NCBI GenBank assembly: GCA_016706225.1
Contig: JADJKB010000010.1
Span: 124,001-188,000 of the forward strand
Source: Myxococcales bacterium
GTDB taxonomy: Bacteria > Myxococcota_A > Polyangia > Polyangiales > Polyangiaceae
Direction: 5' to 3'
Length of the DNA stretch: 64,000 nt
The position numbers and the translations under genes were made by a program. Below the pieces are notes generated by a model that did no database searches, was not told where the DNA came from, and was given only the letters and a program-made list of their open reading frames with translations. Below are positions 16,103-24,401 of the stretch, in pieces (position 1 is the stretch's first letter; every line of letters begins with the position of its first letter).

Positions 16103-16834
16103 GTGCGAACTCGGAGCTTCGGCGAGCTGACCGTTCACCTCGCCGGCGGTGCGGACCGCGAGGGTGGCGGAACGGGCCCCGCACTGGTGCTGCTCCACGG
16201 TTTCGGCGCACCGGGCACCGATCTGGTGTCGTTGTGGCGTGAGCTCCGCGCGCCGTCGGGCATGCGCTTCGTGTTCCCCGAAGCGCCGCTCACCCTCGAT
16301 CCGGACGGCACACTCGGCGCGCCCGATGCCCGCGCCTGGTGGCAGCTCGACATGCTGAAGCTGGAGCGCGCGCTCAGCCGGGGCGAGCTACGCGACCTCA
16401 CCGGCGACGTGCCCGATGGACTCGCCGAGGCGCGAGCGAAGGTCATCGGCATGCTCGACGCGCTGCAGGATGAGCTGGGTGTGAGCGGTGAAACGCTGGT
16501 GCTGGGAGGTTTTTCTCAGGGAGCCATGCTCGCGCTCGACGTGGCGCTCCGGACCGAGCGGCCCCTCGCCGGCCTGGTGCTCTTGAGCGGAACCTTGCTC
16601 GCTGAACACGAATGGCTCCCCCTGATGCCAAAACGCGCCGGACTGCCCGTGCTGCAGAGCCATGGTCGAGCGGATCCGCTGCTGCCCTTTGCCATCGCCG
16701 AGTTGCTCGGAGAGCGCCTGCGCGAGGCAGGTCTGCGACACCAGTTCGTCACGTTCAACGGTGGCCACGAGATCTCGCGCGGTGTTCTCGAGGCCCTCGA
16801 CGCTTTTCTCGCGCAGACGCTCGGCGCGAATTGA
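16103..16834 (+). CDS. Alpha/beta hydrolase, phospholipase/carboxylesterase family
   Basis: A 243-residue cytoplasmic hydrolase. The oxyanion segment is LVLLHGFGAPG, the nucleophile elbow is GGFSQGAM, the acid is in SHGRADPLLP and the catalytic His in NGGHEI, so the Ser-Asp-His triad is complete. This is the YpfH/acyl-protein thioesterase-like group, which hydrolyses short-chain esters or thioesters. No signal peptide is present. GTG at 16103 is preferred because of the -10 box; an ATG at 16037 would overlap the divergent gene's promoter. Confidence 0.88.
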   Translation: MRTRSFGELTVHLAGGADREGGGTGPALVLLHGFGAPGTDLVSLWRELRAPSGMRFVFPEAPLTLDPDGTLGAPDARAWWQLDMLKLERALSRGELRDLTGDVPDGLAEARAKVIGMLDALQDELGVSGETLVLGGFSQGAMLALDVALRTERPLAGLVLLSGTLLAEHEWLPLMPKRAGLPVLQSHGRADPLLPFAIAELLGERLREAGLRHQFVTFNGGHEISRGVLEALDAFLAQTLGAN

Positions 16835-17065
16835 CCCGATGAGCTGTACGCCCGCCGGATCGTAATCGGCGGTACGCACTCGGGCCTGGCCGCTTTAGTG
16901 GACCTCCTGAAGCCTGCAGCTTGAAGTCTGTAGCCCTGCGAGCGTCGGCCGCCCCAGGCGTCGCGTCCACCCGCGCGGGCAACGCGCCCCGCCCTGCCCG
17001 AGCGTGCTGGCTGTCGTAGGGGCTGGGACGAAAGCCTGGGTTCGTGCTAGTCGTGCTCGCTTCCC

Positions 17066-19513
17066 GTGGAAACCCAGAGCCAAGCCGAAGACCGCGCCCG
17101 CGAACCCGACGAGGGCGGAGTGGTGCGCGAAGAAGAGCAGTGTCTCACCCGGGTGCTCGGCCACCTCGATGCCCGACAATCCAGGGAGTCCCGCCCACCC
17201 ATCGACTACGAGTCGCAGATGCTGGGCTTGCGCGACGAGATCGCCGTGGCTCGCCTCGAAGACGTACCGCCGCTGGTCGAACAGATGGAGCGACTGCAGG
17301 TGCTGGCCGCGCACCAGAACACGGTGACCGAGTCCTATGTCGACGCGAGCTCGCCTTATTTTGGCCGCATGGTCCTGCAGGAAGGCCCCAAAAAACGCGA
17401 GGTCCTGATCGGTCGCGGCACCTACCTCGACACCACGAGCGGGGTTCGCATCGTCGACTGGCGCGACGCACCAGTGAGCCGGCTCTACTACCGCTACGAC
17501 GAAGGCGACGAGTACGACGAGGTCTTCGGTGGGCGCGAGGTGACGGGTGAGGTGCTCACCCGTCGCAGTGTCAGCATCGTCGAGCGCACCCTGCGCCGCA
17601 TCACGTCACCCGAAGGCACCCACGTGAGGACGGCCTCCGGGGCGTGGCGCCGCCTCGCCACCGACGCTCTGAAGTTGCACGGTGGGCAGGGCACGGCGCC
17701 GCGCGCTGATCAGACCCGTCGCCCCACCAAGCTCGGGATCGGCGATGCCGATCTCAACGAGGACAAACACCTCAAGGAGATCACCGCGCTGATCGACCGG
17801 CGCCAGTTCGAGCTGATCACCGCGCCGAACTCGGGACTGGTCGTGATCCAGGGCGGCGCCGGCAGCGGCAAGACCACGATTGCGCTTCACCGCCTGGCCT
17901 ACCTGAATTTCCAGGACCCGCGGCGCTTTCGGGCCGACCGCATGCTGGTGGTCGTCTTCAACGCCGCGCTGGCCCGCTACATCTCCCAGGTTCTGCCGGC
18001 CCTCGGCATCGAGGGCATCCCGATCCGGACCTACGAGGCCTGGGCGGAGCGGGCACGGGAGGTGCAGCTACCTTCGCTACCCAATCGTTACAGCGAGGAC
18101 ACACCCGGCGTCGTCACCCGGATCAAGAAACACCCGGCGATGCTCAGCGCCATCGACGACCACGTTGCCGGTCTGGCGCGCCGAATCGAAGACCGGCTAG
18201 TCGCGGCGCTGGGCGCTGCGGAGGACACCGAGAGCGGTCAGGCGCTGCTGAACACCTATCGCGCCTCTCCGGACCGACCGCTCGCCCACCGCGTACACAG
18301 CGTGGGTGCCTGGCTGGAGAGAAGCGGCCGCTCGCTGCCGAAAGATGCACGCGTCACGCTCGAGCGCCTGACCCGCGAGGGCGTCCGCGAGGCGCGGGAC
18401 GTGGTGAGCGCCTGGGCCGATCTGGTGAGCGACGCGACGGAGCTGAGAGCCGCGTTCGAGAAATACGCGCCGGGCGCCTTCTCCGAGGCCGACTTCAAGC
18501 GCATCCACAACTGGTGTGCGGCGCACGCGGGGCACGCCGTCCATTACATGGAAACCCTGATCGACGAACCCCACGCCGGAGCGGAGCGCGACGCGAAACA
18601 CAAACGCTCCTCCGACAGCGGCGACCCGGCCCGAGACGAGTACGAAGAGGAGCTGCGCCGTGGAGTCGATGGGCGGGAGCTCGACGACCACGTGCACCTC
18701 GACCGCGAGGACGACGCGCTCTTGCTGCGCTTCTGCCAGCGCCTGCGCGGACCGCTGATGCGCGGGGTGAAGGGCAAAGAAGCCCTGGTGTACGAACACA
18801 TCATGGTCGACGAGGCCCAGGATCTCTCACCGGTGGAGCTGGCGGTGGTCCTCGACACCGTCAGTGCGGCGCGGAGCGTGACGCTGGCGGGTGACGTCGC
18901 GCAGCGGCTGCTGATGGACAACGGATTTTCGGACTGGAAGACCGTGCTCGGCGAGCTCGGGCTCGCACACGTCGCCGTCGAACCCCTCAAGCTGGCCTAT
19001 CGCTCGACCCAGGAGATCATCGACTTTGCGCGGGACGTGCTGGGACCGCTCGCCCCCGACGATCCTGCCCAGGCCACCCGCAGCGGCGCGCCGGTCGACC
19101 TATTCGTTTTTGCGCACGCCGGTGACGCAGTCGGATTCCTGGGTGAAAGCCTGCGCGAGCTCATGCGGCTCGAGCCCCGCGCGTCGGTCGCCGTCGTGGC
19201 GCGATATCCCGAACAAGCGGATCTCTATTATGAAGGCCTCAAGAAGGCTGAGGTACCCTACCTGCGGCGCATCGCCGACCAGGACTTCCCGTTCCGAGCT
19301 GGCGTCGACGTGACCGACGTACGACAGGTCAAAGGCCTGGAGTTCGACTACGTCGTGCTGGTCGAGGTCAGCCACTCGGCGTACCCGACCGAGGAAGAGG
19401 CGCGCCACTTGCTCCACATCGGCGCCACCCGCGCTGCACACCAGCTGTGGGTGATCGCGACTGGCAAGCCGAGCGAGCTGCTGCCCGAGGCGCTGCGCGA
19501 GCGAGGGTACTGA
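17066..19513 (+). CDS. HelD-like superfamily 1 helicase
   Basis: An 815-residue UvrD/Rep-superfamily motor. A charged N-terminal coiled region (about residues 1-60) precedes the ATPase core: Walker A GGAGSGKTT (about residue 262), Walker B MVDEAQD (about 581), LAGDVAQRL (motif III) and C-terminal motifs RQVKGLEFDYVVL and HIGATRAAHQLWV. The N-terminal arm, the DRRQFELI Q-motif and total length suit the HelD group, which strips or recycles stalled RNA polymerase, rather than UvrD or PcrA. The start GTG at 17066 follows ~230 bp without genes, in which I see no clear signal. The ChaN-like gene starts 5 bp after it ends. Confidence 0.88.
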   Translation: METQSQAEDRAREPDEGGVVREEEQCLTRVLGHLDARQSRESRPPIDYESQMLGLRDEIAVARLEDVPPLVEQMERLQVLAAHQNTVTESYVDASSPYFGRMVLQEGPKKREVLIGRGTYLDTTSGVRIVDWRDAPVSRLYYRYDEGDEYDEVFGGREVTGEVLTRRSVSIVERTLRRITSPEGTHVRTASGAWRRLATDALKLHGGQGTAPRADQTRRPTKLGIGDADLNEDKHLKEITALIDRRQFELITAPNSGLVVIQGGAGSGKTTIALHRLAYLNFQDPRRFRADRMLVVVFNAALARYISQVLPALGIEGIPIRTYEAWAERAREVQLPSLPNRYSEDTPGVVTRIKKHPAMLSAIDDHVAGLARRIEDRLVAALGAAEDTESGQALLNTYRASPDRPLAHRVHSVGAWLERSGRSLPKDARVTLERLTREGVREARDVVSAWADLVSDATELRAAFEKYAPGAFSEADFKRIHNWCAAHAGHAVHYMETLIDEPHAGAERDAKHKRSSDSGDPARDEYEEELRRGVDGRELDDHVHLDREDDALLLRFCQRLRGPLMRGVKGKEALVYEHIMVDEAQDLSPVELAVVLDTVSAARSVTLAGDVAQRLLMDNGFSDWKTVLGELGLAHVAVEPLKLAYRSTQEIIDFARDVLGPLAPDDPAQATRSGAPVDLFVFAHAGDAVGFLGESLRELMRLEPRASVAVVARYPEQADLYYEGLKKAEVPYLRRIADQDFPFRAGVDVTDVRQVKGLEFDYVVLVEVSHSAYPTEEEARHLLHIGATRAAHQLWVIATGKPSELLPEALRERGY

Positions 19514-19518
19514 GGTCG

Positions 19519-20496
19519 ATGCTCCGTCGTTCGCTGCCACTGCTCGCCGCCCTTTCGGGGCTCGGCGGGTGTGCCGAACGAGCCGCTCTGCCAGCGACCC
19601 CCCGCGGCGGCAGCGAAGCACTCGATGAAGCGAGCTCCGACCACGGGCAGGGTCACGCTCGGGCGCCGGTGGCCGCGGACGTCGTCGAGCGAGCGGCCGC
19701 GCCCTTCATCGGGCAGAGGACCGAGGGCGGAGAGCTGTTGCCCAGCGACCAGCTGCTCGACGTGCTCAGTCGCGCCGATCTCGTGTGTGTGGGCGAGGAA
19801 CACGATGATCCCAGCTCCCATTTTGCGGAGCTGGTGGTCCTCACCGGGCTCTGGGAGCGCAGCCCGATGAACGGGCGCGAAGTCGGGCTGGGACTCGAGA
19901 TGGTGGCCCGGCCCGAGCAGCCGTTGCTCGATTCCTTCGCCAGGCGCGAGCTCGATGAAAAACACTTCTTGGAGGAGAGCCGCTGGGCCGAGCGCTGGGG
20001 CTGGGATTTTGCGTACTACCGTCCGCAGCTCCAGCTGGCGCTCCGGAACAACATCCCGCTGATTGCGCTGAACTCACCGCGCCCGCTCACGCGTCGCATC
20101 GCCCGGGGCGGGCTCTCCGCGCTCACCCGCGATGAGCTGAAGACACTGCCGGAGCTCGACCTCGCCGACGCCGAGCACCGTGCGTGGTTCGACGAGTCGA
20201 CGCGCGCTCACCCGCATGGTGATCCGGACCACATGTACGCGGCCCAGGTCGTGTGGGACGAGACCATGGCCGAGAGCGCGGTCCGTTGGCTCGGCGGCAA
20301 GCTGCCCGGACGCCAGCTCGTGATCTTCGCGGGGACGGGACATTGTCGTGACGAGGCCATCCCCAAGCGCGTGCGCCGTCGCTCGCCAGCCCAGGTCGTC
20401 TCGGTTCGCGCGCTGCGCGGCATGGACGAGAAGAGCGCGCGCGAGACCAGCGCCGGCTTCGATTTCGTGATGCGCTTCCAAGCCAAGAGCGAGTGA
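19519..20496 (+). CDS. ChaN-like lipoprotein (DUF399 family)
   Basis: A 325-residue lipoprotein (lipobox SGLGGC, Cys at about residue 18). The mature part matches the ChaN/DUF399 fold: VCVGEEHDDPSSHFAEL near the N-terminus, LGLEMVARPEQPLLD, WGWDFAYYRP, IPLIALNSP, and a closing IFAGTGHCRDEAIP. ChaN in Campylobacter is a haem-binding lipoprotein of iron uptake; related proteins are fold-wise similar to erythromycin-esterase/EreA enzymes. No iron-uptake genes are nearby, so the role is uncertain. It follows the helicase with a 5-bp gap. Confidence 0.8.
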   Translation: MLRRSLPLLAALSGLGGCAERAALPATPRGGSEALDEASSDHGQGHARAPVAADVVERAAAPFIGQRTEGGELLPSDQLLDVLSRADLVCVGEEHDDPSSHFAELVVLTGLWERSPMNGREVGLGLEMVARPEQPLLDSFARRELDEKHFLEESRWAERWGWDFAYYRPQLQLALRNNIPLIALNSPRPLTRRIARGGLSALTRDELKTLPELDLADAEHRAWFDESTRAHPHGDPDHMYAAQVVWDETMAESAVRWLGGKLPGRQLVIFAGTGHCRDEAIPKRVRRRSPAQVVSVRALRGMDEKSARETSAGFDFVMRFQAKSE

Positions 20497-20514
20497 ACCG
20501 CGCCGCGGCGCCGC

Positions 20515-21648
20515 CTATTTCGTCAGCGGCTTGAACACCACGCGCGCGGTCATCTTGGTGTTCATCTGCTGGGTCTCGTCGCCCGAGACCACGCTCACCC
20601 GGACCTCACTCTTGGTGTCGATGTGACCGTCGGGCGTGCTGCGTCCCAGATCGAACGCGAGCTCGCCGTGGCCGCTGCCCTTCATGCTGGTGAGTTTTGC
20701 CGTGGCGCCCTTGGGCAACCCCGGCAGCGCCATGTTGCCCCCCGGCGCGGATTGCTTGAGCTTGAGCTTGATCCGGCCCTTGTCCCCCTCGAGCGCCGAC
20801 AGCTCGTAGTCGGCGGTCTGTGACAGCCGGATCCCCATCTGATCGATGCGGGTCTTCACCTGCCATTTGGCGCCGACCCCGATCTCTTCCTCCGGAAACG
20901 GCGCGCCCATCTGGTCGAAGGTCTGCTGCATCGACGCCAGCGCCTGCTTGAGCGCCGGGTTGTCGATCTTCGAGCCGTCGAGCCGCACCTGACGCACAAA
21001 ACCCCGGGCATCGACCCGATCGGTGCCGGTCATCTTCGACAGGGCTCCCAGCGCCTTGCCCGCCTGGTCACGCTGCGCCTTGCTCAGGCCCGGCCCTGGC
21101 ATCAAGCCGACGTCTTCGAGCAACAGCGTGCGCGCGGCGCTGCCGTCGGCAGCCACCTCCTTGACCGTGAGCGCCGCGACCACCCGCACCGCCGGCGCGG
21201 TGGGCACATCGGCAGACTCGGTCCCCATGCTCATCTTCATCTTGCTGGTGGTGGTCATCTCCACACGGTCGGTGCGATCCACCACGAACTTGTAACGGAC
21301 CTTCTGTCGGGGCTCGGCCCCCGCCTCGACCAGCTTTACGCCCCGAGCGTCGGCCTTCGCAGCGGCCTTGCCAGCAGGGGGTCCACTCGGCGAAGCAGCG
21401 CTTCCTTCCGCCGCCGGGCTCGCGCTGGCCTCGGGCTCAGCGCTCTCTCTAGGCTCCGCCTCGGCAGCACTGGCACTCGGCGCCGCGCTTGCTGCTGCAA
21501 GCGCCGATGCAATGGCCAGCTTCTCGGCGCTCGGAGCGGCAGACGTGACCGGCGCGGGCTGGGGTTTGTTTTCGTCGCAGGCGACGGGCACAGCGCACAG
21601 GGCGAGGAGCAGAGCGAGCGGCCGTCGTTCGAAGAGCATCGAGCGCAT
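20515..21648 (-). CDS. Exported lipoprotein, DUF6263-like, unknown function
   Basis: A 377-residue protein with signal and lipobox (LCAVPVAC). A disordered Ala/Ser/Glu/Pro segment (about residues 30-110) is followed by a beta-rich domain with alternating polar strands (VRYKFVVDRTDRVEMTTTSKM, GRIKLKLKQSAPGGNM, HIDTKSEVRVSVV). The pattern resembles DUF6263-type proteins found in Bacteroidetes and Myxococcota, possibly a lipid- or ligand-binding barrel half. It sits 60 bp downstream of the HTH-zinc-ribbon gene on the same strand. Convergent with the ChaN-like gene. Confidence 0.75.
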   Translation of the reverse strand: MRSMLFERRPLALLLALCAVPVACDENKPQPAPVTSAAPSAEKLAIASALAAASAAPSASAAEAEPRESAEPEASASPAAEGSAASPSGPPAGKAAAKADARGVKLVEAGAEPRQKVRYKFVVDRTDRVEMTTTSKMKMSMGTESADVPTAPAVRVVAALTVKEVAADGSAARTLLLEDVGLMPGPGLSKAQRDQAGKALGALSKMTGTDRVDARGFVRQVRLDGSKIDNPALKQALASMQQTFDQMGAPFPEEEIGVGAKWQVKTRIDQMGIRLSQTADYELSALEGDKGRIKLKLKQSAPGGNMALPGLPKGATAKLTSMKGSGHGELAFDLGRSTPDGHIDTKSEVRVSVVSGDETQQMNTKMTARVVFKPLTK

Positions 21649-21707
21649 CAGGCCGCGCACTATGCCTGGCTCCGCCGGGTCGCGCCAGCGCGCCGTCTCG
21701 GCCGCGC

Positions 21708-22025
21708 TCAGCCCTCGACCCGAAACCGCGGTGCAGCCAGGCGCTCGCTCTTGCACTTGGGACAGCGGCTCGGTCGACCGTGGCGCGCGCGCTCCGCGAA
21801 GCTGAACGCACACGCCTTGCAGCTCGCGGGCTCGACGACGAGCCGGCGACCGGACGCCGCCAGCGAGAGCTCGAGGTGTCTCAGGTGCTCACCCACTTCA
21901 TGCTCCGAGATCCGGACCGTCTGGGAGAGCTCTCGCGCAGAGAGTGTCTTTCCCTCGAGCGCCACAGCGATCGCACGACGCGCGGTCTCGGTCTGTTCCC
22001 GGGGCTCGCTGCGCCGCTCCGTCAC
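21708..22025 (-). CDS. Predicted regulator: winged HTH fused to zinc ribbon
   Basis: A 105-residue protein with a helical HTH-like region (AIAVALEGKTLSARELSQTV then EHLRHLELSLAASG) and a C-terminal zinc ribbon CKAC ... CPKC. This matches the small HTH plus Zn-ribbon group (COG3357), known mainly from archaea and some bacteria. The GTG start at 22025 overlaps the stop of the amidotransferase gene as GTGA, so the two are co-expressed. The target is unknown. Confidence 0.75.
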   Translation of the reverse strand: MTERRSEPREQTETARRAIAVALEGKTLSARELSQTVRISEHEVGEHLRHLELSLAASGRRLVVEPASCKACAFSFAERARHGRPSRCPKCKSERLAAPRFRVEG

Positions 22026-22879
22026 TGTGCGGCCGCGATGGGCAGGGGCACCCGGTCGATGTGTTTGCGCACCACTCGCATGCGCCAATCGACGCCGATC
22101 ACGTCGCCGTCCGAGAGCGGCTCCCAGACGTTCTCACCCTGGAGCGGCTCGCTGGACACGATGAAGTGATTCACGAAACCGGTGAGTGACGGCGCCTCGC
22201 ACTCCGCCGACAAGCTGGGACAGGTGTCGCGATCCGCGCAGTGGGTCTTGTGGCTCGACCAGTACAGCTCCTTGCCGCCGTGGGTTGCCACCATCGTGTC
22301 GCCATCGGTCACGAGCAACGACAACAGGGCGCGCGCGCTGCCCTCGCCATCACAGATCTCGCGCACCCTCTTGATCGCACCCTTGAGCGCCGACGACACG
22401 TCATCGACGTCGTGTCTCCGTCCGAGGGGCCCGTGAGCGCTCAGGAACGACAAGAAGATCAAGAACACCACCTCGCTGTCGGTGTCCCCGAGCACGAAGC
22501 GGCGCAACCGCGGTGCGATCTCGGCGGTGAGCGCCGCCTTGTGCCGCGCGAACTCAGGGATGTCACCGTTGTGCGCAAACACCCAGCGGCCGTACTGGAA
22601 CGGGTGGCAGTTCAGCACGGTCTTTTCGCCCTGAGTCGCCCGACGCACGTGCGCGAGCACGGTCTCGCTCGCCACCACGCCGCTCAATCGATGAAACAGC
22701 TGATCGCCGAGGGCGTACTCGGGGCTCTTGGTCACATGCGGTGAGCCGTCCACGTAGAACGCGACACCCCAGCCGTCCTGATGGCCGTTACTCTGTTTTC
22801 CGAGGGCGTTCTCTGCCGCCAAGAGAGAGCGGTGAACCTGGCTCGGGATGACACTCCTGAATCCGAAGAGGCGGCACAT
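22022..22879 (-). CDS. Class II glutamine amidotransferase, YafJ/GATase_4 type
   Basis: A 285-residue Ntn amidotransferase. Met1 is followed by Cys2 (MCRLFGFRS), which becomes the N-terminal nucleophile; NGHQDGWGVAFY, HVRRATQG, NCHPFQYGRWVFAHNGDI and DTDSEVVF complete the glutaminase site. It lacks a synthase domain, like YafJ and EgtC. EgtC acts in ergothioneine synthesis on a gamma-glutamyl compound, but no other egt genes are near, so the substrate is open. The HTH-zinc-ribbon gene overlaps its end by 4 nt. Confidence 0.9.
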   Translation of the reverse strand: MCRLFGFRSVIPSQVHRSLLAAENALGKQSNGHQDGWGVAFYVDGSPHVTKSPEYALGDQLFHRLSGVVASETVLAHVRRATQGEKTVLNCHPFQYGRWVFAHNGDIPEFARHKAALTAEIAPRLRRFVLGDTDSEVVFLIFLSFLSAHGPLGRRHDVDDVSSALKGAIKRVREICDGEGSARALLSLLVTDGDTMVATHGGKELYWSSHKTHCADRDTCPSLSAECEAPSLTGFVNHFIVSSEPLQGENVWEPLSDGDVIGVDWRMRVVRKHIDRVPLPIAAAQ

Positions 22880-22994
22880 GGCGAGGCAACAACCAGCATG
22901 CCACAGCGCGCGTCAAAACGCTGGAAACCGCGGGATTTGGCCGACTTGCCGGCAATTGCGCCGCCGCGTGCAACCGCCGAACGCGCTCGCTCGT

Positions 22995-23726
22995 ATGCTG
23001 TGCGTGACCCCGAAAGACCGCGACAGACGGGCAGCCGTCGAACAACTCCTCGCCCGCCGTGAGTTCATCAAGACCGCCACCACGGGCACTCTGGTCATGG
23101 CTCTCGGCGGCGGGCTGTGGCTGCTGGCCGATGATCTGACGCGCGAGGCACGCGCCCAGACCCGCAGCGACGGCCGCCCCCGCTTGCCCCCCGGCCAGCG
23201 GGTGATCAAACGCTGGAAACCCATGGGCGGCGACGCGGGGGACGCGAGTCCGGGTGCGTTTCGTCTGAAGGTGCACGGTGCGGTGCAGAGCCCGTTCACC
23301 CTCGACATGAGTCAGCTCTTGGCGATGCCACAGACCGAGCTCGGCGTGGACGTTCACTGCGTCACCGGCTGGTCGGCGCTCGGCATCCTGGTGAAGGGTG
23401 TGCGGGTGAAGGACCTGGCCGAGCGGGCCAAACTCGCCAAGAACGCCCGCTACGTGATCTTCGAGGCCGCGCACGGCTACACCGCCAACGTCCCGCTCCG
23501 GGACGCTCTGGGGCCGAGTGTGGTGGTCGCGCATCGCCTGGACGACAAACCCCTGCCGCGCGCCCATGGCGCACCGGCGCGGGTCGTCTTGCCGGACCTG
23601 TACTTCTGGAAGAGCCCCAAGTGGGTCACCGGCATCCGATTCGCCAGCAAGAACGAGCCGGGTTACTGGGAGCAGCGCGGTTATCACAACCACGGTGACC
23701 CCTGGAAAGAGGAGCGCTACGGGTGA
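22995..23726 (+). CDS. MsrP/YedY-like molybdopterin oxidoreductase, Tat-exported
   Basis: A 243-residue protein with a twin-arginine signal (ARREFIKTATTG then a hydrophobic stretch) and a sulfite-oxidase-fold Mo-MPT domain. The molybdenum-ligand Cys is in DVHCVTGWS (Cys122). Other family blocks are FRLKVHGAVQSPFTLDM, HGYTANVPL and GYWEQRGYHNHGDPW. MsrP reduces methionine sulfoxide in periplasmic proteins. The start is the ATG at 22995 or the GTG at 23004. Its stop overlaps the next gene as GTGA; the partner there is a PepSY membrane protein, not the usual haem protein MsrQ. Confidence 0.9.
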   Translation: MLCVTPKDRDRRAAVEQLLARREFIKTATTGTLVMALGGGLWLLADDLTREARAQTRSDGRPRLPPGQRVIKRWKPMGGDAGDASPGAFRLKVHGAVQSPFTLDMSQLLAMPQTELGVDVHCVTGWSALGILVKGVRVKDLAERAKLAKNARYVIFEAAHGYTANVPLRDALGPSVVVAHRLDDKPLPRAHGAPARVVLPDLYFWKSPKWVTGIRFASKNEPGYWEQRGYHNHGDPWKEERYG

Positions 23727-24349
23727 GCCGCGCAGATGACAGGCCGCGGCGTCTGGCCTGGCGCCCGTGGCTCAGGGCGATGCATCGCGATTTCGGCTAC
23801 CTCGTGATCGGGCTCACGGTCATCTACGCGCTGAGCGGGCTGGCGGTGAATCACATCGCCGACTGGGATCCGAGCTTCACGCAGATCGACCGCACACACC
23901 AGGTCGCGACGCCGTTGCCCGAAGAGGACGAAGCGACGGCCAGCGCGGTGCTCGCGCAGCTCTCGATCAAAGAACGGCCGAACGAGATCTATCGGACGAA
24001 CGACACCCAGCTCGATCTCGTGTTCGAGCAGCGCACGTTGCACGTCGACACCGCGAGCGGGAAGGTCATCGAAGAGGGGCAGAAGCCGCGTTTTTTCCTG
24101 CGCCTCGCCAACTGGTTGCACCTGAACCGGGGCAAGAAGGCCTGGAGCTACGTGGCCGATGGTTATGCCGTGCTGCTCTTGTTCTTGTCCATCTCCGGGC
24201 TGTTCATGATCCCCGGGCGCAAGGGCCTGTTCGGTCGCGGCGCGGTGATCGCGCTGATCGGCGCATCCATCCCGGTGGTCTACGTCGGTTATTCGGGAGG
24301 TCCCGGCGGACGGGACAAACCCGTGTCGCCGCCTGCAGCGCCGCGCTGA
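23723..24349 (+). CDS. PepSY-associated TM protein, likely electron-transfer partner of the MsrP-like enzyme
   Basis: A 208-residue membrane protein with TM helices at about residues 25-45, 143-160 and 165-182. WLRAMHRDFGYLVIGLTVIYALSGLAVNHI at the start and a later ANWLHLNRGKKAW ... YAVLLLFLSISGLFM segment fit the PepSY-TM family; His residues in MHRDFGY, NHI and LHL are candidate haem ligands. A periplasmic segment of ~75 residues lies between. The 4-nt overlap and family suggest it feeds electrons to the molybdoenzyme, in place of MsrQ; this is inference. Confidence 0.78.
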   Translation: MSRADDRPRRLAWRPWLRAMHRDFGYLVIGLTVIYALSGLAVNHIADWDPSFTQIDRTHQVATPLPEEDEATASAVLAQLSIKERPNEIYRTNDTQLDLVFEQRTLHVDTASGKVIEEGQKPRFFLRLANWLHLNRGKKAWSYVADGYAVLLLFLSISGLFMIPGRKGLFGRGAVIALIGASIPVVYVGYSGGPGGRDKPVSPPAAPR

Positions 24350-24388
24350 CCGGGGCCGAGGCTCGCGCCGCTCCGCGCGCGGGCCTGC

Positions 24389-24401
24389 TAGGCTCCCGGC
24401 C
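24389..24401 (+). promoter_or_regulatory. Extended -10 TGC-TAGGCT, 7 nt before ATG
   Basis: TAGGCT (24389-24394) preceded by TGC, then 7 nt, then the ATG at 24402. Confidence 0.5.
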
